NCBI RefSeq assembly: GCF_003855095.1
Contig: NZ_CP033972.1
Coordinates: 4,216,001 to 4,280,000, forward strand
Reading direction: 5' to 3'
DNA from: Gordonia insulae
Lineage (GTDB): Bacteria > Actinomycetota > Actinomycetes > Mycobacteriales > Mycobacteriaceae
DNA length: 64,000 bases
Each line of letters starts with the position of its first letter. Position 1 is the first letter of the stretch. The notes below the pieces were generated by a model. That model did not search any database and was not told where the DNA came from. It saw nothing but the letters and a program-made list of their open reading frames with translations. Shown in pieces: positions 45,543 through 55,429 of the stretch. Position numbers and translations under genes: made by a program.

Positions 45543-45889
45543 GCGGCATCGACGGTGGTATGGACGACACGATGCTGCTGACGGTGGTTCTGCGGCATGA
45601 CCAGTCGCAGAATCTCGCGCAGCTACAGGGCCGGCTCGACGAGAACGACTGGTGGCACGGCTTCCCTCCCGAGGGCTGCGAGATCGTGTCGTGGGTCGTC
45701 GCGATGGGGCTGGGGCAGGTAGTCACGCTGCGCCTGCCCGCCGATCGACTGGCCGCCGTCAACGTGGAACTCGAGCGCCGCGCCTGGGGCACGTTTCAGA
45801 CGGACTTCTACCCGACGTACGACTTCGCCCCGGTCCGCGTGCGGCTCACCGAGGAGTCCGATGCACGACGCGCTGTGAGGGCGTCATGA
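45539..45889 (+). CDS. 116-residue hypothetical protein of the catabolic operon
   Basis: Begins MSGIDGGMDDTMLLTVVLRH and has a predicted alternating alpha/beta pattern (MLLTVVLRHDQSQNLAQLQ, VSWVVAMGLGQVVTLRLP, LAAVNVELERRAWG) like a ferredoxin-like/muconolactone-isomerase-type small fold, but I cannot name a family. GTG at 45539 overlaps the Rieske stop and its own stop overlaps the RidA start, so it is firmly part of the operon. Confidence 0.7.
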   Translation: MSGIDGGMDDTMLLTVVLRHDQSQNLAQLQGRLDENDWWHGFPPEGCEIVSWVVAMGLGQVVTLRLPADRLAAVNVELERRAWGTFQTDFYPTYDFAPVRVRLTEESDARRAVRAS

Positions 45890-46305
45890 CCCGGGTGGTC
45901 GAGCCCACCGTCGCGGAACCGCCACGACGGGACATGTTCAGCAACGCCCGAATCGTCGGCGGTCAGTTCTTCCTCTCGGGAATGCACGCGGGTGGGCCGT
46001 CGGGACCCGGTGCCGCCGCCGACACCCACGCGCAGGCCGTCGAGGCCTTCCGCCGTATGCGGGCGCTCACCGAAGCGTGTGGCGCCACCGTCGACGACAT
46101 CGTCGTCCTGCGCATCTACCTCACCGACATCGACGACAGATCCGCTGTCGGCCGCGCCCGGAGCGCGGTCTTCTCCGGCGATTTCCCGTGCTCGACCCTC
46201 GTCGAGGTGTCGGCCCTGGTGGAGCCGGGCCTCACCGTCGAGGTCGAAGCCCAGGGGTTTCTCCCCACGGCCGATCACCCCGGCCGGCCTTTCACCGCCC
46301 AGTAG
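45886..46305 (+). CDS. RidA-family protein lacking the catalytic arginine
   Basis: A 139-residue RidA-like protein (NARIVGGQFFLSGMHAG, VVLRIYLTDIDDR, VEVSALVEPGLTVEVEAQGF). At the site where active RidA proteins have ARSxVEV, this one reads CSTLVEV, so the substrate-binding arginine is replaced by serine. It probably acts on a different ligand from the copy at 36693, or pairs with it. It overlaps the preceding gene by 4 bp. Confidence 0.85.
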   Translation: MTRVVEPTVAEPPRRDMFSNARIVGGQFFLSGMHAGGPSGPGAAADTHAQAVEAFRRMRALTEACGATVDDIVVLRIYLTDIDDRSAVGRARSAVFSGDFPCSTLVEVSALVEPGLTVEVEAQGFLPTADHPGRPFTAQ

Positions 46306-46353
46306 AATCATCCACACGGCGTCAGCCACGCCGACAACCACAAGGACGCCATC

Positions 46354-47634
46354 ATGAGCGGACCGCGCATGAGTTCCCCTCCCGTCAGCAGCCCGGATGC
46401 CATCACCCGGCCCAACTGGCCGGTACTGATCCTGGCCTTCGTCGCCGTCGTGCTCGACGGCTACGACACCATCGCCCTCGGGCTGTCTGTGCCCGCGCTG
46501 GCCGACGACTGGGGTGTCCCGGCCTCCCACTTCACTCCTGCCCTCTCGCTGACCAGCCTCGGCGTCGCCCTCGGTTACATCGCGGTCGGGCGCCTCACCG
46601 CGCGCTTCGGCTGCCGGCACGTGGTGCTGGTCGCTGTCGCGGTGTTCACCGTCGGCTGCCTGCTCACCGCATGGGCGGGCTCGATCCTCGAGCTGAGCGC
46701 GCTGCGGTTGATCACCGGATTCGGGCTCGGCGCGGTGATGCCCGCTGCCGTTGCGCAGGCCACCGCCCTCAATCCGGCGCGGTATCGACAATCGATCGCC
46801 GTCTTCGTGACGATGGGTATCTCGCTGGGCGCGCTCATCGCCGGAGTGTTCGGCAGCCAGGTGATCGGGACGTTCGGCTGGCCGGCCGTCTTCATCGTCG
46901 GCGCCGCCGCCTCGGCCCTGCTGTTGCCGTTCTTGTGGGTCTGGCTACCCGATGAACGTGCGGTGACCCGGTCGACGATCGCGCCTGCCGACGCCAAACA
47001 CCATGCCTCGGTTGCGCGACTCTTCGATCCGGCGGTCCGGACCCGCACGATTCTGTTGTGGGGCTTCGCGTTCCTGGTGTTCTCGGTCTACTACATCTTC
47101 TCGTCGTGGCTGCCTACGCTGCTCACCAGTTACGGGTTCAGCACCGGCCTCGCCCCACTCGGCTCGGCCGCACTCGGGGTGGGCAGCATCATCGGCGCGG
47201 GCGTACTCATGGTGGGGGCGTTGCGCTTCCGGATGACGTCGGTGCTCGCGGGAACCACCGCGGTCGCCATCGTGTTCCTCGTGCTGTCCGCGTTTCTCGG
47301 TGCAGACAAGGCCCTGTTACTCCTGGTGTTCGGTGGTGTCGGGCTCGGCCTGCAGGCGGGGATGATCGGGCAGGCCGCCGTCGCGGTGTCGCTCTACCCA
47401 CAGGCGACCGCGGCCACCGGCGTGGGCTGGACGTCGTCGATGGGCCGTCTGGGATCCGTTGTCGGGCCGATCGTCGGAGGAGCGCTCATCGGCCTCGGGA
47501 TGTCCACCAGTGCGATCGTGCTGATCGCCTGCGTGCCGGTGGCTGCGGCACTGGTGCTCATCGTCGCGCTCGGACGGACGGCGACCCGACGCAGCCCGTC
47601 TCCGGCGGCGGAGCCGGTCCCGGCCGCTTCGTAG
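46354..47634 (+). CDS. MFS transporter of the aromatic acid:H+ symporter (AAHS) type
   Basis: A 426-residue protein with 12 membrane segments. The AAHS mark in the first helix is VVLDGYDTIALGLSVPAL (compare DGFD in PcaK and BenK), with the loop 2-3 motif GRLTARFGCR and the loop 8-9 region. It is the last gene of the operon (49 bp after RidA) and points to import of an aromatic acid as pathway substrate. It converges on fadD36 with 42 bp between the stops. Confidence 0.9.
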   Translation: MSGPRMSSPPVSSPDAITRPNWPVLILAFVAVVLDGYDTIALGLSVPALADDWGVPASHFTPALSLTSLGVALGYIAVGRLTARFGCRHVVLVAVAVFTVGCLLTAWAGSILELSALRLITGFGLGAVMPAAVAQATALNPARYRQSIAVFVTMGISLGALIAGVFGSQVIGTFGWPAVFIVGAAASALLLPFLWVWLPDERAVTRSTIAPADAKHHASVARLFDPAVRTRTILLWGFAFLVFSVYYIFSSWLPTLLTSYGFSTGLAPLGSAALGVGSIIGAGVLMVGALRFRMTSVLAGTTAVAIVFLVLSAFLGADKALLLLVFGGVGLGLQAGMIGQAAVAVSLYPQATAATGVGWTSSMGRLGSVVGPIVGGALIGLGMSTSAIVLIACVPVAAALVLIVALGRTATRRSPSPAAEPVPAAS

Positions 47635-47676
47635 CAGATGTCTGCGGCACCTGAACGGCCGCCCGTCGGCGTCGCC

Positions 47677-49068
47677 TCACTCCAGCAGCTTCTTCTGCAC
47701 CTTGCCCATGGCGTTGCGGGGGAGTGCGTTGACGAACCGGATTTCCCTGGGCCGCTTGTGATGTGACAGCTCGGCGGTGACGTGGTCGATGAGCTCGCTG
47801 TCGGGTATACGCTCGCCGACCACGTAGGCGACGATGCGCTGGCCGAGGTCGTCGTCGGGGATGCCGATGACCGCCACCTCGTCCACCGACGGATGACCCA
47901 GCAGCACGGTCTCGATCTCGCCGGCGCCGATACGGAAACCGCCCGACTTGATCAGGTCGGTGGCCCGCCGGCCGACGATGCGGTGCATACCGTCGGGATC
48001 GATCACCGCGACGTCGCCGGTCGCGAAAAATCCGTCGTCGAGCCAGGATTCGGCGGTCTTGTCCGGCTGGTTCAGGTAGCCGGCGGCCATCATGGGCCCC
48101 CGCACGTGGAGGTCGCCGACCGACTCGCCGTCGTGCGGGAGGTCGGCGTCGCCCTCACGGAGTCGGGTCTGCACGCCTGCCAGCGGGAGGCCCACCCAGC
48201 CCGGTCGGCGTTCCCCGTCGGAGCGGGTGCTGACGGTGATCATGGTCTCGGTCATCCCGTAGCGCTCGACGATCTCGTGCCCGGTCAGGTCGCGGATGCT
48301 CTCGAACACCGGGACGGGTAGCGGCGCGCTGCCGGACACCAGCAGTCGCGCCGACGACAATGCTTGCGCCGCAGTCGGATCGGCCGCCACGCGGTGCCAC
48401 ACCGTCGGGACACCGAAGAACATGGTCGCGCCACGTTGCATCGCGGCGGCGTAGTTCTCGGCCTTCGGTGTGATGGTGTGGATCAGCCGCCCGCCCCGAC
48501 GCAGCGGCCCGAGCATGCCGAGGATGAGGCCGTGCACATGGAACAGCGGAAGACCGTGGGTGAGAACGTCATCCGACGACCATTGCCACGCGTCCGCGAG
48601 CGCATCGAGGCCGGCGGCGATCGACCGCCGGGTGATGGGTACGCCCTTGGGTAGGCCGGTGGTGCCCGATGTGTACAGGATGAGCGCGATCGACGACTCC
48701 GGCGGCTCGGGGTGGCGATGCCACGAGCGGGCATAGCGACGGACCGGGATCACCGGCAGCGTGGCATCGTCGGGCGCCGCGCCCAGCCAGGCCTGCGCGC
48801 CGGAATCGGTGAGGATGTGGTCGAGTTCGCGTGACCCGGAGTCGGGTGGCACCGGCACCGCGGCCACGCCGGCGATCAGACATCCGACGATCGCGAGCAC
48901 AGTGTCGGTGGTCGGGCGGGCGAGCACTGCCACCGTCCGCGCGCCGGCGATCCGTTCCGCCACCGCGGTCGCCGCACCGACGAGATCCTCGCGGGACAGA
49001 TGATCGTCGCCGACCGAGATCGCGTCGGGCAGATCGGGAGCATTGGGCGTCAGCGTCGGGAACAGCAC
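47677..49068 (-). CDS. fadD36: Acyl-CoA synthetase FadD36
   Basis: A 463-residue AMP-forming ligase that follows M. tuberculosis FadD36 (Rv1193) closely by recall, including ILTDSGAQAWLG, ARSWHRHPEP, ALADAWQW and HGLPLFHVHGL. The P-loop is LYTSGTTGLPKG, the adenylation motif RYGMTETM, the hinge SGGFRIGAGEIE and the catalytic Lys is near the end (NAMGKVQKK). The shorter length, like MatB malonyl-CoA synthetases, indicates a short or branched acid substrate. The GTG at 49068 has GGACAG just upstream. It is probably monocistronic. Confidence 0.88.
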   Translation of the reverse strand: MLFPTLTPNAPDLPDAISVGDDHLSREDLVGAATAVAERIAGARTVAVLARPTTDTVLAIVGCLIAGVAAVPVPPDSGSRELDHILTDSGAQAWLGAAPDDATLPVIPVRRYARSWHRHPEPPESSIALILYTSGTTGLPKGVPITRRSIAAGLDALADAWQWSSDDVLTHGLPLFHVHGLILGMLGPLRRGGRLIHTITPKAENYAAAMQRGATMFFGVPTVWHRVAADPTAAQALSSARLLVSGSAPLPVPVFESIRDLTGHEIVERYGMTETMITVSTRSDGERRPGWVGLPLAGVQTRLREGDADLPHDGESVGDLHVRGPMMAAGYLNQPDKTAESWLDDGFFATGDVAVIDPDGMHRIVGRRATDLIKSGGFRIGAGEIETVLLGHPSVDEVAVIGIPDDDLGQRIVAYVVGERIPDSELIDHVTAELSHHKRPREIRFVNALPRNAMGKVQKKLLE

Positions 49069-49122
49069 CTGTCCAGCTTTCCAGACGACGATTCGTCGAT
49101 CATCACGCCGGCCTGCTACGGT

Positions 49123-49200
49123 GGGGGTCACGTTCACGCGATGCTGTAACTCGCTTGTTGAACCAGAGGCCGGGGTGATTACAGAAACCCCCGGTCTTGT
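49123..49200 (+). ncRNA. Possible small RNA
   Basis: A -10-like TACGGT at 49117-49122 is followed by about 70 nt ending in a hairpin (CCGGGG at 49170, CCCCGG at 49189, with more pairing outside) and a TCTTGT tail that could end transcription. No homology is recognised. It is also compatible with the divergent fadD36 promoter region holding a chance hairpin. Confidence 0.2.
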
Positions 49201-49334
49201 CCAAACTTCTGATTCCGGATTCCCCTTGTTCTGCCGTGGCCGCGTGGTGCGTGGCCGAGGCCTTGCCGACGTCGGCGTCCGGTGTGGCAACCAATGGCTC
49301 CACGGTTCCCGGCCGGCTGGCGAGTGCGGACAGC

Positions 49335-49408
49335 GACTGAGATCTGCCCCGACACGCCCTTCCGAGGGGATATCCCCTCGCCTGCGCCTCAGGGGGCCGA
49401 TCTCAGTC
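49335..49408. repeat. Nested inverted repeats (hairpin-forming element)
   Basis: The outer arms GACTGAGATC (49335-49344) and GATCTCAGTC (49399-49408) are perfect complements. Inside lies the 18-bp perfect palindrome CGAGGGGATATCCCCTCG (49363-49380). The layout forms one long stem or a cruciform just downstream of tRNA-Ser. Confidence 0.8.
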
Positions 49409-49441
49409 GACACCCGAGGTAGACCCGCACCGAAACGCACA

Positions 49442-49474
49442 ACTCCCGCCCAGATCGACGATCGAGGCGGGAGT
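49442..49474 (-). terminator. Hairpin terminator of tRNA-Ser
   Basis: GGCGGGAGT (49466-49474) and ACTCCCGCC (49442-49450) are exact complements with a 15-nt loop, starting 2 nt after the encoded CCA on the minus strand. Confidence 0.8.
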
Positions 49475-49476
49475 CC

Positions 49477-49565
49477 TGGCGGAGGATAGGGGATTCGAAC
49501 CCCTGAGGGCTGTTAACCCAACCCGCGTTCCAGGCGAGCGCCATAGGCCACTAGGCGAATCCTCC
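49477..49565 (-). tRNA. serT: tRNA-Ser(GGA)
   Basis: The minus strand folds as a cloverleaf. The acceptor stem GGAGGAT pairs with ATCCTCC, discriminator G, and CCA is encoded. The anticodon loop CTGGAAC gives GGA, reading UCC and UCU. The long variable arm (GGTTGGGTTAACAGCCCTC region) is typical of serine tRNAs, and GGTTCGAATCC is the T arm. Symbol is generic. Confidence 0.93.
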
Positions 49566-49700
49566 AACCTGGCGATGATAACGGTCGCGGGCCGCCGAAC
49601 CCAAAACAGGGCTCGGCCGGACCGGCCGGTCCGCCCGGCCGTCGAGCATCCCGACCACCGGTTTGCGGTTCCGGTCAGCCCGCCCGCTACACTTGACGGC

Positions 49701-51137
<1,437 letters not shown>

Positions 51138-51186
51138 CGGTGAAGATCCGAACTGCGGGACGCATGACCGTGACAAACAATCGAGC

Positions 51187-52476
51187 GTGAAGACGAGGCG
51201 GGCGGCCCTGGTCGCCGTCGGCTTCGTCCTCGTCGGAATTCTCGCCGTCTGGTTGCAAGACGTCGTGGTGCCGTACACGACCCCGTTCTGGGGACTGTTC
51301 GACAATCAGCTCGACCTCGACGTCTATCGGGCGGGCGCGCAGACCGTGCTCGACGGTGGACGGCTCTACGAGGCCAAACTGCTGGGTCAGATGGACTACA
51401 CGTACGCGCCCATCTCCATCCTGCTGTTCGCCCCGTTCACCTGGGTGTCCTTCGAGACCGCACGGATCATCTGGACCGCGGGGATCTTCGTCGCGCTGTA
51501 CCTGGTGATCATGCTGAGCTTCAAGAGCCTCGGCCGAGCCGCGTCGTGGCCGCTGCGGGTGATCGCGCTGTCCCTGGTGGCGGTCACGCTGCTGCTGGAG
51601 CCCGTGCGCACCACCATCTGGTACGGCCAGATCAACGTGTTCCTGCTGCTGATCATCGTCGCCGACCTGGCCCGACCCGGTCATCGGGGAGTGCGTGGGG
51701 TCGGGACCGGCATCGCGGCAGGCATCAAATTGACGCCGCTGATCTTTGTCCTCTACCTCGCGTTGCTACGGCAGTGGCGCACCCTGATGGGTGTGCTGGC
51801 CGGCTTCACCGTGACCCTCGTGGTCGGGTTCGCGGTGCTGCCGCGGGAGTCCTGGTCGTACTGGACCGGCAAGTTGTTCGACTCCGATCGGGTGGGTGCA
51901 CCGCAGACCCCGGGTAATCAGTCGCTGCGCGGTCTGCTCGCCAATCTGCTGCACTCCGACGCCCCCAACGGGATGCTCTGGATGGTCCTCGCGCTGGCCG
52001 CGCTGGCGGCGGGGATGTACGCGGCGATGCTCGCGCATCGGCACGGGCAGGAGCTGCTCGCGATCACCATCGTCGGGATGACGTCGTGCGCGGTGTCGCC
52101 GATGTCGTGGGGGCATCACTGGGTGTGGTTCGTGCCACTGCTGGTGATCGGGGTGCACATGCTGATGGCACCCGGTCGCCGGGCGATCGACCGCGTGGTC
52201 GTCGCGGCGGGTCTGATCGCGTTGCTCCTCATCGCTTTCCCGTGGCGGTCCTACCTCGCGTACCCGATCTGGTTTGTCACCAAGACCGTCCCCGACGCCT
52301 ACCTCACCGGTTTGTTCTTCAAGAACGGCATCGTCTGGCTCCGCGTGTTCACCTACTACCCGTACAACGTGGTCTTCCTGACCACGATCGTCGCGACGAT
52401 CGTGGTCTTCCGACGACCGGCCGGCCCGCCGTCGACGGTCGATCCCGAACTCCTCGACTCTCGCCCGGCGTCCTGA
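51187..52476 (+). CDS. GT87/DUF2029 membrane glycosyltransferase (mannosyltransferase type)
   Basis: A 429-residue protein with about ten membrane segments, of the polyprenol-phosphate-mannose-dependent alpha-(1,2)-mannosyltransferase group. The catalytic Asp region DLDVYRAGAQTVLDGGRLYE lies in the first extracytoplasmic loop, as in PimE and its relatives, with YTYAPISILLFAPFTW and AGIKLTPLIF later. It may add mannose to lipoarabinomannan or phosphatidylinositol mannosides. The GTG at 51187 starts directly at the basic segment before helix 1. Confidence 0.85.
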   Translation: MKTRRAALVAVGFVLVGILAVWLQDVVVPYTTPFWGLFDNQLDLDVYRAGAQTVLDGGRLYEAKLLGQMDYTYAPISILLFAPFTWVSFETARIIWTAGIFVALYLVIMLSFKSLGRAASWPLRVIALSLVAVTLLLEPVRTTIWYGQINVFLLLIIVADLARPGHRGVRGVGTGIAAGIKLTPLIFVLYLALLRQWRTLMGVLAGFTVTLVVGFAVLPRESWSYWTGKLFDSDRVGAPQTPGNQSLRGLLANLLHSDAPNGMLWMVLALAALAAGMYAAMLAHRHGQELLAITIVGMTSCAVSPMSWGHHWVWFVPLLVIGVHMLMAPGRRAIDRVVVAAGLIALLLIAFPWRSYLAYPIWFVTKTVPDAYLTGLFFKNGIVWLRVFTYYPYNVVFLTTIVATIVVFRRPAGPPSTVDPELLDSRPAS

Positions 52477-52495
52477 CCCGGCGACCGCCGGGTCA
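52474..52495 (+). terminator. Hairpin terminator at the glycosyltransferase stop
   Basis: TGACCCGGC and GCCGGGTCA pair perfectly around a GACC tetraloop; the stop codon itself forms the first three bases of the stem. Confidence 0.75.
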
Positions 52496-52605
52496 CGCTC
52501 TCGCATCGACTCGTATGCGTCGCTAACGGCAGGTGAGTGACCCACGACACACCGGACAGAGGGCGGGCACGGCCCGTGCGCGTGCACCACAGTGAGGAGA
52601 CGGAC

Positions 52606-53052
52606 ATGCGACGTCGAACGATGGTGACCGCGGTGGCGATCGCGACGCTCGCCACGACGATCGGCGCGGCCGGGCCGGCCGACGCCGCGTTCCGCACACA
52701 GAACATCGGCATGAACTGCTGGAGCCTCAACCCGAACATCGCCGACGTCCCGTTCTACGCCGGCGTGTCGGTGCGGACCGACACCACCAGACCCGGCCTG
52801 TTCAGCATCTGGGCCGACAGCAAGAGCCTCTTCCCGTACACCACGGACTCGACCGTGACGGTCACCAGCCTCGCCACGAACCGGTCGCAGACGTTCCACC
52901 GCCGGTGGCAACACGGACTCGCCGACCTACCCGGGTACCGCATCGACGATCTCCGCGGCAGCGGGCCCATCAGGGTCACCGTGCGGTCGGTGAGTCATGG
53001 TCTGATCCCGACTCTGCCGGCTCCGGTCTGCAGCGGCACCGCCACCGTCTGA
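52606..53052 (+). CDS. Small secreted protein with Sec signal peptide
   Basis: A 148-residue protein. MRRRTMVTAVAIATLATTIGAAGPADAAF is a clear signal peptide with the likely cut after ADA (about residue 28). The mature part has two cysteines (MNCW and APVCSG near the ends) that could form a disulfide, and a beta-rich look (VSVRTDTTRPGLFSIWAD, STVTVTSLATNRSQTF). Small mycobacterial secreted proteins of this layout have no known function. ATG at 52606 has GAGGAGA upstream. Confidence 0.8.
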   Translation: MRRRTMVTAVAIATLATTIGAAGPADAAFRTQNIGMNCWSLNPNIADVPFYAGVSVRTDTTRPGLFSIWADSKSLFPYTTDSTVTVTSLATNRSQTFHRRWQHGLADLPGYRIDDLRGSGPIRVTVRSVSHGLIPTLPAPVCSGTATV

Positions 53053-53115
53053 GGCCTCGTCGGGAACTCGCGCCGGGCCTGTGGGGGAGCGCGCCGCGGT
53101 GTCGCAGTCCGCCGG

Positions 53116-53121
53116 TAGTCT
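53116..53121 (+). promoter_or_regulatory. Leaderless -10 hexamer before dnaX
   Basis: TAGTCT lies exactly 6 nt before the GTG at 53128, with no Shine-Dalgarno sequence in between. Confidence 0.5.
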
Positions 53122-53127
53122 CGACGC

Positions 53128-55401
53128 GTGGCCCTGTATCGCACCTATCGCCCGGCTACCTTCGCCGACGTCGTTGGTCAGGAGCACGTCACCGATCCGT
53201 TGAGCCATGCGCTCGACTCCGGCCGGATCAACCACGCCTACCTGTTCTCGGGTCCGCGTGGCTGCGGCAAGACGTCGTCGGCGCGCATCCTCGCCCGCTC
53301 GTTGAACTGTGTGGAGGGACCGACCTCGACGCCGTGCGGGGTGTGCAGCTCCTGTGTCGCGCTGGCGCCGGGCGGGCCGGGCAATCTCGACGTGATCGAA
53401 CTCGACGCGGCCAGCCATGGCGGCGTCGACGACACCCGTGAGCTCCGCGACCGGGCGTTCTACGCACCATCGGAATCCCGCTACCGCGTCTTCATCGTCG
53501 ACGAGGCGCACATGGTCACCAACGCGGGCTTCAACGCGCTCCTCAAGATCGTCGAGGAGCCGCCGGAGCACCTCATCTTCGTGTTCGCGACGACCGAGCC
53601 GGAAAAGGTCCTCCCCACCATCCGCTCGCGGACGCATCACTACCCGTTCCGGCTGCTCGCGCCGCCGGTGATGCGTGCCCTGCTCGAGAAGATCTGTGCG
53701 AGTGAGCAGGTCACCGTCGCGGCGGACGTCTATCCCCTCGTGATCCGGGCGGGCGGCGGATCGCCACGTGACTCACTGAGCATTCTCGATCAACTCCTCG
53801 CCGGGGCCGGCGACCGGGGCGTCACCTACGACCGTGCGCTGGCACTGCTCGGCGTCACCGACGTCGCCCTGATCGACGAGGCGATCGACGCTCTCGCCGC
53901 CGCCGACGGCTCCGCACTGTTCGGGGCGGTGGAGAAGGTGGTCGACGCGGGACACGACCCGCGACGATTCGCGATCGACCTGCTCGAGCGGTTACGCGAT
54001 CTGATTCTGCTGCAGGCTGTTCCGGATGCGGCCGATCGAGGACTGGTGGAGGCGCCCGGAGATCAGTTGCAGCGCATGCAGTCACAGATCGAGTCGCTCG
54101 GTCCCGCCGCACTGACGCGCTTCGCGGAGACGGTGCACGCGGCCCTCGGCGAGATGCGGGGGACCACCTCGCCCCGACTCCTCCTCGAGGTGATGTGCGC
54201 GCGCATGTTGCTCCCGGCGGCATCGACCGAGGACGCCGCGCTGCTGCAGCGGCTGGAACGCCTCGAGTCCGGTGTCGTCGTGGCGGGATCGTCACCGGTG
54301 AACTCCTCGGCCGCGCCGGGCGCGGCCCCCGAGCCGGAGTCGCCGCCGAAGTTCGTCCGTCCGTCGCAGCGCAAGGCTCAGGAGTCGGCGCCTGCAGCGC
54401 CTGCGACGCCTGCGGCACCTGCGGCGCCGCCCGAGCCATCACGTCCGGAACCCGTCGCCGCGACGACGCCGGAACCGGCCGCGCCCGCGACCCCTGAATC
54501 GGCACCGGCTGCCACCGCATCGCCGCGGGCCACCTCAGCTGCGCACGACCCCGAACCCGCTGTGTCCGAAGCGGTGTCGCAGCCCAAGTCCGAGTCCAAG
54601 TCCGAGCCCGAACCCGAGCCCGAACCGACCCCGACGCCGTCACCTGCGCCGGTCGAGCGTGCGCCGATGACCCCGACGCGGCCCGAGCCGGTCGGACGGG
54701 TGGACGCGTACGGTACCGACGACGACATCCCGCTGCCGGACGAGCCGTCGGACGAGTTCGGCGTGCCGGATCCCGAACCCCGCGCTGCCGCACCGGAGGC
54801 GGAGCCGGCGCCGCCGACCGTCGACATCGGCGTCGACGCCGACGAGCTGCGAAAGCGGTTCCAGGAGGTGCGCGCGGCCGTCCGCGAACGCTCGAAGAGC
54901 CTGGAGCCGATGCTGTCCGCAGCCGTCATCCACGATCTGCAGGACCGGACGGTGGTGCTGTCGCATCCGGTGGAGGTGCTGGTGGGCCGACTCTCCGCGG
55001 CGCACGCGACCGACATCATCCGCGCGGCGCTGACCGAGGTCTTCGGCACGGATCTCGACGTGCGAACGGTGCATCAGCCCCCGGGTGCGGCCGCGCCGGC
55101 CGCCACCGGCAGAAGCGCCGCGACCGAACAACCGGCACCGCGCCGCCAGACCTTCTCGCGGCCGAGCCGGGCGGGCGCGCCGGGTGGGGAACGGCAGGAT
55201 CAGCCCGCCTCGGCGGCGTCCGACCTTCCGCCCGAACCCGAGGAGCCTGAGCCGCCACGCGCCGACGAGGAACTGACCGACGCCGAGCGCGACGAGATGG
55301 TCGCCGACGCACACTCCGGACCCCCGGAGCGGCGCCTCGATCCCGATCAGGTGGCGTTGGAGTTGCTCAAGTCGGAGCTGGGCGCGCGACCGCTGGAGTA
55401 G
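53128..55401 (+). CDS. dnaX: DNA polymerase III subunit gamma/tau
   Basis: A 757-residue clamp-loader subunit. It begins ALYRTYRPATFADVVGQEHV; Walker A is SGPRGCGKTSSA (about 41-52), the zinc module has Cys in LNCVEG and PCGVCSSC, Walker B is FIVDEAHMV, the sensor and arginine region is FVFATTEPEKV, and domain III follows to about residue 370. From about 390 to 560 there is a long Pro/Ala/Glu-rich linker with KSESKSEPEPEPEPTPTP, after which a folded domain (residues about 568-650) may bind DnaE or DnaB. GTG start at 53128. Position and order match Rv3721c. Convergent with the methyltransferase gene (28 bp gap). Confidence 0.95.
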   Translation: MALYRTYRPATFADVVGQEHVTDPLSHALDSGRINHAYLFSGPRGCGKTSSARILARSLNCVEGPTSTPCGVCSSCVALAPGGPGNLDVIELDAASHGGVDDTRELRDRAFYAPSESRYRVFIVDEAHMVTNAGFNALLKIVEEPPEHLIFVFATTEPEKVLPTIRSRTHHYPFRLLAPPVMRALLEKICASEQVTVAADVYPLVIRAGGGSPRDSLSILDQLLAGAGDRGVTYDRALALLGVTDVALIDEAIDALAAADGSALFGAVEKVVDAGHDPRRFAIDLLERLRDLILLQAVPDAADRGLVEAPGDQLQRMQSQIESLGPAALTRFAETVHAALGEMRGTTSPRLLLEVMCARMLLPAASTEDAALLQRLERLESGVVVAGSSPVNSSAAPGAAPEPESPPKFVRPSQRKAQESAPAAPATPAAPAAPPEPSRPEPVAATTPEPAAPATPESAPAATASPRATSAAHDPEPAVSEAVSQPKSESKSEPEPEPEPTPTPSPAPVERAPMTPTRPEPVGRVDAYGTDDDIPLPDEPSDEFGVPDPEPRAAAPEAEPAPPTVDIGVDADELRKRFQEVRAAVRERSKSLEPMLSAAVIHDLQDRTVVLSHPVEVLVGRLSAAHATDIIRAALTEVFGTDLDVRTVHQPPGAAAPAATGRSAATEQPAPRRQTFSRPSRAGAPGGERQDQPASAASDLPPEPEEPEPPRADEELTDAERDEMVADAHSGPPERRLDPDQVALELLKSELGARPLE

Positions 55402-55429
55402 ATCACCGTCGGTCGGGTGGCGGTTCGGC

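Larger units (their letters stand above)
49069..49441. other. Non-coding region between fadD36 and tRNA-Ser
   Basis: No frame here shows the codon bias of a real gene. It holds the fadD36 upstream region, a possible small transcript (49123-49200), and a nested palindrome (49335-49408), all listed separately. Confidence 0.6.
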
